Assembly (NCBI RefSeq): GCF_037325665.1
Contig: NC_090260.1
Span: 49,470,221 to 49,534,220, forward strand
Length of the DNA: 64,000 nucleotides
Source: Littorina saxatilis
Lineage: Eukaryota > Mollusca > Gastropoda > Littorinimorpha > Littorinidae
Direction: 5' to 3'
The position numbers were made by a program, and so were the translations under genes. A model generated the notes under the pieces. It did not search any database. It had not been told where the DNA came from and worked only from the letters and a program-made list of their open reading frames with translations. Below are positions 42,973-54,661 of the stretch, one piece after another; within the stretch, counting starts at the first letter, position 1, and each line of letters starts with the position of its first letter.

Positions 42973-43198
42973 GCCGAACACCTGTACCATGGCGGCACGC
43001 ATCCGGTCCGATGTTAATTGGCCCGATGACTTGTTGGACCTGCGGCCCGACACCTTATGCCGACATCGGGAAGATATCGATTTCAGCGGGAAGACATCGG
43101 GACGATGTCGGCATAAGGTGTCGGGCCGCAGGTCCAACAAGCCATCGGGCCGATTAACATCGGACCGGATGCGTGCCGCCATGGTACAGGTGTTCGGC
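42973..43198. repeat. Palindrome with 96-bp arms
   Basis: Arms 42973-43068 and 43103-43198 are near-perfect reverse complements around a 34-nt spacer. The arm begins GCCGAACACCTGTACCATGG. It is GC-rich, unlike its surroundings, and directly precedes a GA microsatellite. Likely a foldback transposon. Confidence 0.92.
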
Positions 43199-43219
43199 AG
43201 CCTGTCGGCCGCCTATTTG

Positions 43220-43480
<261 letters not shown>

Positions 43481-44025
43481 AGATAGAGAAACAGGGAGAC
43501 CTACAAAAATAGATCGTAAACAAACGAACGAACCTACAGACACAAACACACAAACATACACACCCACAAACAAACATGCTAAGAAACCAACAAGCATTGC
43601 CATCACACCCTACAATAAGAGCAACCCGTACAGAGCCGTAGCGCTGAAACATAATAACACAGATCCCTAATTCTCGTATAAAAAGACACACAAAACAGAA
43701 CAGGTTTTTGTTGTTGTTGTATTTTTTCCCTTTGACGCTGCCTCTACCTCTGCGCTGCCTGTGATCCAGGAGCACGGTGGCGGTGGGGCTGATCAGTCTT
43801 GACTCGCCAGAAGTAGTTTAGCAGCCAGCCCGGAAGCGGAAGGGCGCACTACTTGCCAAGAACATCAGTGCACTTGAACTGACAACTCGTTAAAAACCCG
43901 TTAACGCATCTGCATTTCTTATTGCCACAGCAGCGAAGGGATATGTGCCTGCGAACAAGTTCGGGGTTGTTAGGACAGGGCGATCTGTACCCAATGCACA
44001 TGAGAGTGGAATTGGCAGCGTCCTG

Positions 44026-44719
44026 TCTGAAACAGTCATCATAATAGTGATACTAGTTATAACACGAACAGGTCTCGCCTGAAACATTCATCATAATAGT
44101 GATACTACTGATAACACGAACAGGTCCCGCCTGAAACATTCATCATAATAGTGATACTAGTGATAACACGAACAGGTCTCGCCTGAAACATTCATCATAA
44201 TAGTGATACTACTGATAACACGAACAGGTCCCGCCTGAAACATTCATCATAATAGTGATACTAGTGATAACACGAACAGGTCCCGACTGAAACAGTCATC
44301 ATAATAGTGATACTAGTCATAACACCAACAGGTTCCCTCTAAAACAGTCATCATAATAGTGATACTAGTAATATCACGAACAGGTCCCGCCTAAAACAGT
44401 CATCATATTAGTGATACTAGTAATAATACGAACAGGTCCCGCCTAAAACAGTCATCATAATAGTAATACCAGTAATAATACGAACAGGTCCCGTCTAAAA
44501 CAGTCATCATAATAGTGACACCAGTCATAATACGAACAGGTCCCGTCTAAAACAGTCATCATAATAGTGACACCAGTCATAATACGAACAGGTCCCGACT
44601 GAAACAGTCATCATAATAGTGACACCAGTAATAATACGAACAGGTCCCGTCTAAAACAGTCATCATAATAGTGACACCAGTAATAATACGAACAGGTCCC
44701 ATCTAAAACAGTCATCATA
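44026..44719. repeat. Minisatellite, 52-bp unit, about 13 copies
   Basis: The unit includes AACAGGTCCCGCCTGAAACA, TCATCATAATAGTGATACTA and GTGATAACACG. Left-hand units have CTGAAACATTC and alternate TACTACTGAT with TACTAGTGAT. Right-hand units have CTAAAACAGTC and CACCAGTAAT. So the array has two subfamilies in separate blocks. Its length equals that of the 22-kb minisatellite but the sequence is unrelated. The TRIM-like element starts inside the last unit. Confidence 0.95.
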
Positions 44720-44723
44720 ATAG

Positions 44724-46881
44724 TGTAACCGTGTGCCGAAACACTACGATCACCTCGGGAAGCGAAGTGCAATCAAACAGGTTTGAAAATATTTGGGCTA
44801 ATTTTTTAGCCCTATAAAAACTGTTATGCAAACCCGAAGGTTTCCATGAACATACAGACAATATGATGATAAAATCGTTTATTTAACGTCACTCTATAAA
44901 AACATTGGCGACATTTGTCTTAGATTAAAAACACACACAGGCACGCACACAAACTTTCCCTTTATGTACAGTGGTTCACCACCCTCCCGCCCCCCGCACA
45001 CTCTCGCTCATCTAATTAAAAATGGTGTTAAGAGATACTTGGATATAAAATGGTATTTTTAAAAGTTCTGATACAAATATATAGTAGCTGTATGAGAAGC
45101 AATGGCGTCAGCCACAGCAACGTCTCTTCATATCCCGGGACCAAGTGGGTGCGTGTGCATAAGTCCAGCGATAAGTTTGGGACCTTGCCACCCAAGGTCT
45201 TTATTAAAACTTAAAAGATAGCTTAATTTTTCCTTTGAGGTATTTGGCAGGATATTTCTATTTGAGTTTATAAACTGAGTCTGGGGTTGAAAGTGGCATG
45301 AGTTCAAATCACACTTCAAAGTCAAATGAGCAATGGTAAGGTCGGATTGACAGGTGCATTTAAGCTCTAGAAATTGGTAGTTCCCAGCTTCTGCCCTTAG
45401 GCGATTAATCCTTTTTATTACACGTGGGCATGCATTATAGGTGTTCATCTGTTTTGATGGGGCTTCCCGAATGAGCCAGCCAGAGCTTATAGCCGTGTGC
45501 ATATATTTGTTCCTCCATTCTCTCCAGAGAAGAGAGTCTGTAAGGCTACTGATCTCAGAAGCAGACAATGGCAGGTCTACCTCGGAGGCGCCTATGCCTT
45601 GGGCAGCTTCTTTAGCGGCTTTGTCCGCTTTCTCGTTGCCAGGCACGTTCACGTGTGCTGGACACCAGACCAGGTTAATCTCGCTTCCTTTTTTTATAAT
45701 TTTATTTGCCAGCTCCTTTATGGCAATGACAAGATCCTGTCTTTTTGATCTTTTGTTAGATCTTAATGCTTCAATGGCTGCTTTGGAGTCAGAGAATATA
45801 GCTATCTTTTGAGGAGGAGTGTTCTTGAGATTGAGATGAGCAAGCGACATGCAGATGGCAAGGAGCTCAGCTGAGAAGATCGAGTTTCTGTTGCACAGTT
45901 TAAATTTCCCAGTCATGTCATCGCTGGGGATTACAAAAGCTGCGCCAGCCTTCTTGTCATCCAACACTGACCCGTCTGTGTAAACATGAACATGGCCTTT
46001 GTATACAATATCAATGTGCTCAAGGGCTTGTATCCTGAGTAATAACTGATCATCCTTTGTAGCTGTGCAATATTCTGTGTCAAAATTCATTTCTTTCATT
46101 GTCCATGAGGGATCACGAGATATGGGGTTTTGGGCCACATCATTTGGGTCGACACTGATTTCACTAAAGAGTGAAGCATTGAATTGAGCCAGTGAGGTGA
46201 AAGTAGTGCCAAAGTGGGCCTTTTTGTTTTGGACATGGTTGTAATGCGGTTGTAGCTCCTCTTTTGTTGAGTTTTGCACTGTGTTGGCTCGAACATTGTA
46301 ATCTGCGCAGCACTTACGTCGCCACATGTGGATACAGACAATCGGAAACTACCAGACCCCATCACAAACAGAGTTCCACAAACCACGGGTGTTGACTTAA
46401 AGGCCAACAACTCGGGTGCAGAGTCTGCTGTGAAAGGAGCGGTAGCCTCCCCTGTCACAATCGCCCCCGTTTGAAATGAACTTCGTCCCGAAGTTCCGAA
46501 CCGGGGGACCACTGTCCATCCCAAGTTCGCAGAATGGGAACAGCACGAAAATGTTCAGTGGTCATATTATGCCATTACCTGAACATATCATGCTGAGTCC
46601 CATTCCTGCTCGCAAGCGCCAGATGTAACCGAGTGCCGTAAAACACTACGATCACCTCGGGAAGCGAAGTGCAATCAAACAGGTTTGAGAAATGTAGAGC
46701 TAATTTCTTAGCCCTATAAAAACTGTTATGCAAACCCGAAGGTTTCCATGAACATACAGACAATCGGAAACTACCAGACCCCATCACAAACAGAGTTCCA
46801 CAAACCACGGGTGTTGACTTAAAGGCCAACAACTCGGGTGCAGAGTCTGCTGTGAAAGGAGCGGTAGCCTCCCCTGTCACA
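44724..46881 (+). mobile_element. Miniature LTR element (TRIM-like), with a LINE inside its 5' LTR
   Basis: Direct repeats of about 258 bp start TGTAACCG and end CCCCTGTCACA. The 5' LTR is 44724-44862 plus 46343-46459, the 3' LTR is 46624-46881, and the internal region is only 164 bp (46460-46623). The element is flanked by ATAG on both sides as a short target duplication. The 5' LTR was split by the LINE at 44863-46331. With no coding capacity it fits a terminal-repeat retrotransposon in miniature. The LTRs look close in sequence, so it is moderately young; the LINE is younger still. Confidence 0.85.
44863..46331 (-). mobile_element. LINE 3' fragment with RNase H (I/Nimb-like)
   Basis: An 11-bp target duplication ATACAGACAAT flanks the insert (44852-44862 and 46332-46342). 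The minus-strand frame 46327-45128 (399 codons) is open. Residues about 112-245 form a ribonuclease H domain with all catalytic acids: VYTDGS (D118), FSAELLA (E154), IFSDSKAA (D180), and HVNVPGNEKAD with H225 and D235. A C-terminal Cys/His-rich segment (CTCQSD, LTLKC) follows. RT and endonuclease are missing through 5' truncation. An RNase H after RT is characteristic of the I superfamily of LINEs. The 3' end carries a short ATC-type tail. Confidence 0.92.
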
Positions 46882-48298
46882 ATAGTAATATATAGATCTA
46901 TCTATCTATCTATATCTATCTATACATATAATAAAAGAGAGTGTCTGTCTGTGGTCGCCATACCTCTGAGATGGCAAAAGGCAGGAACAAGATAGTGTGC
47001 ACGTACACTCCCTAGGTGCCGCAGATGTGCACCTGGGTTTTAGTTTCTTGATTCATTGTTTCCTTTCTCAGATTATGGACCTCCCATTTATTGAATACAG
47101 CCTATATGGTGCAAGACCAGTTCAGTGCCTACTGTTCACCTGTAGCAAGCACATCATGCCAGTGATATTAGAGACTCGCTGTTGCTCCTATGAGGGGAAG
47201 AAATGAAGAATGAAAATTTAACTGGACAGTTCCGGAAATTTCTAGAAGGTAAGGGAGATAACTCTTTTTGTCTGTGGTCGCCATACCTCTGAGATGGCAA
47301 GAGGCAGGAACAAGATAGTGTGCACGTACACTCCCTAGGTGCCGCAGATGTGCACCTGGGTTTTAGTTTCTTGATTCATTGTTTCCTTTCTCAGATTATG
47401 GACCTCCCATTTATTGAAGACCAGTTCAGTGCCTACTGTTCACCTGTAGCAAGCACATCATGCCAGTGATATTAGAGACTTGCTATTGCTCCTATGAGGG
47501 GAAGAAATGAAGAATGAAAAATTAACTGGACAGTTCCGGAAATTTCTAGAAGGTAAGGGAGATAACTGTTCACCTGTAGCAAGCACATCATGCCAGTGAT
47601 ATTAGAGACTTGCTATTGCTCCTATGAGGGGAAGAAATGAAGAATGAAAAATTAACTGGACAGTTCCGGAAATTTCTAGAAGGTAAGGGAGATAAGTCTT
47701 TTTTGTCTGTGGTCGCCATACCTCTGAGATGGCAAGAGGCAGGAACAAGATAGTGTGCACGTACACTCCCTAGGTGCCGCAGATGTGCACCTGGGTTTTA
47801 GTTTCTTGATTCATTGTTTCCTTTCTCAGATTATGGACCTCCCATTTATTGAATACAGCCTATATGGTGCAAGACCAGTTCAGTGCCTACTGTTCACCTG
47901 TAGCAAGCACATCATGCCAGTGATATTAGAGACTCGCAATAAATGCTCCTATGAGGGGAAGAAATGAAGAATGAAAAATTAACTGGACAGTTCCGGAAAT
48001 TTCTAGAAGGTAAGGAAGATAACTCTTTTTTGTCTGTGGTCGCCATACCTCTGAGATGGCAAGAGGCAGGAACAAGATAGTGTGCACGTACACTCCCTAG
48101 GTGCCGCAGATGTGCACCTGGGTTTTAGTTTCTTGATTCATTGTTTCCTTTCTCAGATTATGGACCTCCCATTTATTGAATACAGCCTATATGGTGCAAG
48201 ACCAGTTCAGTGCCTACTGTTCACCTGTAGCAAGCACATCATGCCAGTGATATTAGAGACTCGCTATTGCTCCTATGAGGGGAAGAAATGAAGAAAGA

Positions 48299-49053
48299 AC
48301 AAGTCGCGTAAGGCGAAAATACAATATTTAGTCAAGTAGCTGTCGAACTCACAGAATGAAACTGAACGCAATGGCATTTTTCAGCAAGACCGTATACTCG
48401 TAGCATCGTCACTCCACCGCTCATGGCAAAGGCAGTGAAATTGACAAGAAGAGCGGGGTAGTTGTTGCGCTAAGAAGGATAGCACGCTTTTCTGTACCTC
48501 TCTTTGTTTTAACTTTCTGAGCGTGTTTTTAATCCAAACATATCATTACTATATGTTTTTGGAATCAGGAACCGACAAGGAATAAGATGAAAGTAGTTTT
48601 AAATTGGTTTGGACAATTTAATTTTGATAATAATTTTTATATATTTAATTTTCAGAGCTTGTTTTTAATCCGAACATAACATATTTATATGTTTTTGGAA
48701 TCAGCAAATGATGGAGAATAAGATAAACGTAAATGTGGATCGTTTTATAAATTGTTTTTTTTTTTTACAATTTTCAGATTTTTAATGACCAAAGTCATTA
48801 ATTAATTTTTAAGCCACCAAGCTGAAATGCAATACCGAAGTCCGGGCTTTGTCGAAGATTACTTGACCAAAATGTCAACCAATTTGGTTGAAAAATTAGG
48901 GCGTGACAGTGCCGCCTCAACTTTCACGAAAAGCCGGATATGACGTCATCAAAGACATTTATAAAAAAAATGAAACAAACGTTCGGAGATTTCATACCCA
49001 GGAACTCTCATGTCAAATTTCATAAAGATCGGTCCAGTAGTTTAGTCTGAATC

Positions 49054-49124
<71 letters not shown>

Positions 49125-49207
49125 ACAGACACACGCACATACACCACGACCCTCGTTTCGATTCCCCCTCGATGTTAAAATATTTAGTCAAAACTTGACT
49201 AAATATA
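48299..49207 (+). mobile_element. Element L, copy B
   Basis: Full-length copy inserted in a Helitron core unit after GAAGAAATGAAGAAAGA. The CA microsatellite at 49061-49120 is long and pure. Directly followed, head to tail, by copy C. Confidence 0.9.
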
Positions 49208-50074
49208 ACAAGTCGCGTAAGGCGAAAATACAATATTTAGTCAAGTAGCTGCCATTTTTCAGCAAGACCGTATACTCGTAGCATTGTCAGTCCACCGGTC
49301 ATGGCAAAGGCAGTGAAATTGACAAGAAGAGCGGGGTAGTAGTTGCGCTAAGAAGGATAGCACACTTTTCTGTACCTCTCTTTGTTTTAATTTTCTGAGC
49401 GTGTTTTTAATCCAAACATATCATATCTATATGTTTTTGGAATCAGGAACCGACAAGGAATAAGATGAAGGTGTTTTTAAATTGATTTGGACAATTTAAT
49501 TTTGATAATGATTTTTATATATTTAATTTTCAGAGCTTGTTTTTAATCCGAATATAACATATTTATATGTTTTTGGAATCAGCAAATGATGGAGAATAAG
49601 GTAAACGTAAATTTGGATCGTTTTATAAATTTCTATTTTTTTTTTACAATTTTACGATTTTTAATGACCAAAGTCATTGATTAATTTTTAAGCCACCAAG
49701 CTGAAATGCAATACCGAAGTCTGGGCTTCGTCGAAGATTACTTGACCAAAATGTCAACCAATTTGGTTGAAAAATGAGGGCGTGACAGGGCCGCCTCAAC
49801 TTTCACAAAAAGCCGGATATGACGTCATCAAAGACAGTTATCAAAAAAATGAAAAAAACGTATGGAGATTTCATACCCAGGAACTCTCATGTCAAATTTC
49901 ATAAAGATCGGTCCAGTAGTTTAGTCTGAATCGCTCTACACACACACACAGACACACACACACACACGCACACATGCACACACGCACACACGCACACACG
50001 CACATACACCACGACCCTCGTTTCGATTCCCCCTCGATGTTAAAATATTTAGTCAAAACTTGACTAAATATAAA
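49208..50074 (+). mobile_element. Element L, copy C
   Basis: Tandem to copy B with only the shared terminal AAATATAA between them. A small deletion removes about 30 bp near its 5' end (after TTTAGTCAAGTAGCTG). The CA tract carries GCACACAT-type interruptions. The Helitron unit resumes afterwards with AAGTAACTGGACAGTTCC. Confidence 0.9.
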
Positions 50075-50231
50075 AAGTAACTGGACAGTTCCGGAAATTT
50101 CTAGAAGGTAAGGGAGATAACTTTTTTTTGTATCCAAACAAAGGAGGTAAAGCTTATGATAAGGGATAGTGAGCGTCTTAAATTGCTACAGGGCTCCGCT
50201 TACTCCCGGGCGAAGCCGGGCTTAACTGCTA

Positions 50232-51090
50232 GTCTATCTATCTATCTATACATATAATAAAAGAGAGTGTCTGTCTGTCTGTCTGTCTGTCTGTGGTCGC
50301 CATACCTCTGAGATGGCAAGAGACAGGAACAAGATAGTGTGCACGTACACTCCCTAGGTGCCGCAGATGTGCACCTGGGTTTTAGTTTCTCCAGACATTG
50401 TTTCCTTCCTCGGATAATGACCCTCCCCATCTATCAATACAGTCTACATAGTGCAAGGGAGGTAAGTCATGCTTTGTCACCCACGGAAGGGAGGTAACTC
50501 TCATCAAACCAGTATACCGTGTAATTCTCAAGGGTTACCCCCCGTCCGCTATCATCCCGCCCCCCCCCCCCCCCCACACACACACACTAACCCTGCCCCC
50601 TGCTGTGCAAGGCCAGTTCAGTGCCTGGTGTTCACATGTAGCAAGCACATAATGCCAGTGATATTACAGACTCTCTATCGCTCCAATGAGGAGAAGAAAT
50701 AAAGAAGAAAAAGTTAACCGGACAGTTCAGGAAATTTCTAGAAGCAAAGGGAGGTAACTCTTACTTTGTATACATTGAAGGGAGGTATCTCTTCTAATGC
50801 AGGCACGCCTGATCAGTCTTTACAGAATATATAGAGTCGATGTTAGACCTGGTTTTCAAGTATCTAGAATTTTCCTGAGAAAAGGAGATAACTCAAGTCA
50901 AAAAGTTATTTTTCAGCAAAAAGAGTGTGTTGATGGTGATGCTTTCACACTGTCAGTCCCAGCCTTTTAATCCAAATGTATGAGCTCACACTTTCATCTA
51001 TTGCTTATTCTCATTGGAATAAGATTCTACAAGTTTCTGAGAGAGAGGGAAGATCAGAAACACCCGGGCGAAGCCGGGCCTGACTGCTAG
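50232..51090 (+). mobile_element. Helitron-like element 2, diverged
   Basis: Starts TCTATCTATC directly after the CTAG of element 1 and ends GGGCGAAGCCGGGCCTGACT then GCTAG. The core unit is more diverged than elsewhere, with insertions such as a CCCACACACACAC stretch near 50560 and extra unique sequence (50760-51060). It may be closer to the ancestral, unrepeated form. Confidence 0.7.
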
Positions 51091-52420
51091 TACATATAAT
51101 AAAAGAGAGTGTCTGTCTGTCTGTCTGTCTGTGGTCGCCATACCTCTGAGATGGCAAGAGGCAGGAACAAGATAGTGTGCACGTACACTCCCTAGGTGCC
51201 GCAGATGTGCACCTGGGTTTTAGTTTCTTGATTCATTGTTTCCTTTCTCAGATTATGGACCTCCCATTTATTGAATACAGCCTATATGGTGCAAGACCAG
51301 TTCAGTGCCTACTGTTCACCTGTAGCAAGCACATCATGCAAAATTATATTAGAGACTCGCTGTTGCTCCTATGAGGGGAAGAAATGAAGAATGAAAAATT
51401 AACTGGACAGTTCCGGAAATTTCTAGAAGGTAAGGGAGATAACTCTTTTTTGTCTGTGGTCGCCATACCTCTGAGATGGCAAGAGGCAGGAACAAGATAG
51501 TGTGCACGTACACTCCCTAGGTGCCGCAGATGTGCACCTGGGTTTTAGTTTCTTGATTCATTGTTTCCTTTCTCAGATTATGGACCTCCCATTTATTGAA
51601 TACAGCCTATATGGTGCAAGACCAGTTCAGTGCCTACTGTTCACCTGTAGCAAGCACATCATGCCAGTGATATTAGAGACTCGCTATTGCTCCTATGAGG
51701 GGAAGAAATAAAGAACGAAAAATTAACTGGACAGTTCGGGAAATTTCTAGAAGGTAAGGGAGATAACTGTTCACCTGTAGCAAGCACATCATGCCAGTGA
51801 TATTAGAGACTTGCGATTGCTCCTATGAGGGAAAGAAATGAAGAATGAAAAATTAACTGGACAGTTCCGGAAATTTCTAGAAGGTAAGGGAGATAACTCT
51901 TTTTTGTCTGTGGTCGCCATACCTCTGAGATGGCAAGAGGCAGGAACAAGATAGTGTGCACGTACACTCCCTAGCTGCCGCAGATGTGCACCTGGGTTTT
52001 AGTTTCTTGATTCATTGTTTCCTTTTTCAGATTATGGACCTCCCATTTATTGAATACAGCCTATATGGTGCAAGACCAGTTCAGTGCCTACTGTTCACCT
52101 GTAGCAAGCACATCATGCCAGTGATATTAGAGACTCGCTATTGCTCCTATGAGGGGAAGAAAAGAAGAATGAAAAATTAACTGGACAGTTCCGGAAATTT
52201 CTAGAAGGTAAGGGAGATAACTCTTTTTTGTCTGTGGTCGCCCTACCTCTGAGATGGCAAGAGGCAGGAACAAGATAGTGTGCACGTACACTCCCTGGGT
52301 GCCGCAGATGTGCACCTAGGTTTTAGTTTCTTGATTCATTGTTTCCTTTTTCAGATTATCATTATGGACCTCCCATTTATTGAATACAGCCTATATGGTG
52401 CAAGACCAGTTCAGTGTCTA

Positions 52421-53380
52421 ATATAGCTATTCTGATGGACACGTGGGGGAATTCGGGGGCTGTGATTGGATGGTCTCACACATCCCTTTTCCGATCATCA
52501 AAGCATAACGATACAAAAGTTGTCCATTTTTGCCGATATCCAAACGATATCGGAAATAACAAAGACGCATGGTTCCGGTTTCTTCCACGTGTATAAAGTA
52601 CACGCATACCTCGCCAGGTTTGTTTCTGTCAGTCTGTGACTAGTCGACAGACGATGCCATTTGCTTTGTGTGTGTTTTTGTTGTTGCTTACTGTACATGA
52701 CATACATTACGTGTAAAATCCAGTTCTTTAACAGGCAACAAACCTTGCAAATTTCCAGAAGCTGCAATCTGAAGCGACCTATTTCGGATTCTAGCAGACG
52801 ATCTCTCCAATGTTTAACACAAAATCAGCAAACTCTCCTGTCACATAGAACGTCCATTGTATAGTGCAATGTTGAAATGAAGTTACCGGTCTGAAACATT
52901 TCGTCGTTTCTTCTGAGACAATCCTTGTTCTCTTATCATCTACAGATTTACCGCTGTCTTCACCACGCGAATTCCCAACAGAAGTCAGACTTTCGAACAT
53001 ACAATCTACGTAGGCAAGCATGATACGTCATGACGTCATATGATTCCTAACATATTGACGTAATGCTGAGCATCCGGTTATCTCGAGTTTTCTCCGTAAT
53101 ACATGTCCGGGGTTTTTTCAATGTTCGGTTATTTCCGGAACCGTCGTCTGCAATCAACGACATGGACCATTCTGGTACTTGTCGCTGACAAAAACATGAT
53201 TCTAACACAGAATTTAATGTCAGAATAGCTATATAAACGCTATTGTGTTTTCAGCGTAGCAATAGGGTCCGATATTTAGACTCGAACAAGTATAATGCGA
53301 CTCGTCTTCGACTCGTCGGCATTATACTTGTCTCGTCTAAATATCGGGCCCTATTGCTACGCTGAAAACACAATAGCTGT
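52421..53380. mobile_element. TA-flanked insertion with foldback right end
   Basis: Interrupts a Helitron unit between TCTA and CTGTTCACC; TA on both sides could be the target duplication. ATAGCTATTCTGA at the left end (52424) recurs inverted at 53219-53231, just before a foldback of about 60-bp arms (53239-53297 and 53317-53377). In between are TATAAA at 52592-52597, an initiator-like TCAGTC at 52629, and a 20-codon frame (52654-52716) starting MPFALCVFLLLLTV. This is promoter-like plus signal-peptide-like sequence, possibly captured host DNA. Confidence 0.55.
53239..53377. repeat. Foldback, about 60-bp arms
   Basis: GCTATTGTGTTTTCAGCGTA at 53239 and its complement ending 53377 bound a nearly complete hairpin; the central 20 bases contain GACTCGTCTTCGACTCGTC. 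It forms the right end of the 52421 insertion. Confidence 0.88.
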
Positions 53381-54661
53381 TACTGTTCACCTGTAGCAAG
53401 CACATCATGCCAGTGATATTAGAGACTCGCTATTGCTCCTATGAGAGGAAGAAATGATGAATGAAAAATTAACTAGACAGTTCCGGAAATTTCTAGATGG
53501 TAAGGGAGATAACTCTTTTTTGTATCCAAACAAAGGAGGTAAAGCTAATGATAATGGGATAGCGAGCGTCTTAAATTGCCACAGGGCTCCGCTTACTCCC
53601 GGGCGAAGCCGGCCTTAACTGCTATTGCTCCTATGAGGGGAAGAAATGAAGAATGAAAAATTAACTGGACAGTTCGGGAAATTTCTAGAAGGTAAGGGAG
53701 ATAACTCTTTTTTGTCTGTGGTCGCCATACCTCTGAGATGGCAAGAGGCAGGAACAAGATAGTGTGCACGTACACTCCCTAGGTGCCGCAGATGTGCACC
53801 TGGGTTTTAGTTTCTTGATTCATTGTTTCCTTTCTCAGATTATGGACCTCCCATTTATTGAATACAGCCTATATGGTGCAAGACCAGTTCAGTGCCTACT
53901 GTTCACCTGTAGCAAGCACATCATGCCAGTGATATTAGAGACTCGCTATTGCTCCTATGAGTTGAAGAAATGAAGAATGAAAAATTAACTGGACAGTTCC
54001 GGAAATTTCTAGAAGGTAAGGGAGATAACTGTTCACCTGTAGCAAGCACATCATGCCAGTGAAATTAGAGACTCGCTATAATTGCTCCTATGAGGGGAAG
54101 AAATGAAGAATGAAAAATTAACTGGACAGTTCCGGAAATTTCTAGAAGGTAAGGGAGATAACTCTTTTTTGTCTGAAAAATTAACTGGACAGTTCCGGAA
54201 ATTTCTAGAAGGTAAGGGAGATAACTCTTTTTTGTCTGTGGTCGCCATACCTCTGAGATGGCAAGAGGCAGGAACAAGATAGTGTGCACGTACACTCCCT
54301 AGGTGCCGCAGATGTGCACCTGGGTTTTAATTTCTTGATTCATTGTTTCCTTTCTCAGATTATGGACCTCCCATTTATTGAATACAGCCTATATGGTGCA
54401 AGACCAGTTCAGTGCCTACTGTTCACCTGTAGCAAGCACATCATGCCAGTGATATTAGAGACTTGCTATTGCTCCTATGAGGGGAAGAAATGAAGAACGA
54501 AAAATTAACTGGACAGTTCCGGAAATTTCTAGAAGGTAAGGGAGATAACTCTTTTTTTGTATCCAAACAAAGGAGGTAAAGCTAATGATAATGGGATAGC
54601 GAGCGTCTTAAATTGCTACAGGGCTCCGCTTACTCCCGGGCGAAGCCGGGCTTAACTGCTA

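Larger units (their letters stand above)
46919..50231 (+). mobile_element. Helitron-like element 1, carrying two element-L copies
   Basis: The head TCTATACATATAATAAAAG is followed by GAGAGTGTCTGTCTG. The core consists of units of about 327 bp (starting near 46951, 47269, 47705 and 48032) and a short 130-bp unit near 47567; the 47269 unit has a small internal deletion. Two element-L copies (48299-50074) interrupt the fourth unit. The tail is GGGCGAAGCCGGGCTTAAC then TGCTAG, a hairpin followed by CTAG. TC start, hairpin and CTAG end without target duplication are the Helitron signature. No Rep/helicase, so it is non-autonomous. Confidence 0.75.
51091..54661 (+). mobile_element. Helitron-like element 3, with a nested insertion
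   Basis: The head TACATATAATAAAAGAGAG follows the previous CTAG. Long units begin near 51130, 51455, 51907, 52230, 53715 and 54235, with short 130-bp units near 51765, 53385 and 54025. A second tail-like block (GGCGAAGCCGGCCTTAAC) near 53602-53625 is fused directly to a core unit, evidence of recombination between elements. A 960-bp element is inserted at 52421. The tail ends TTAACTGCTAG at 54661. Confidence 0.7.
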
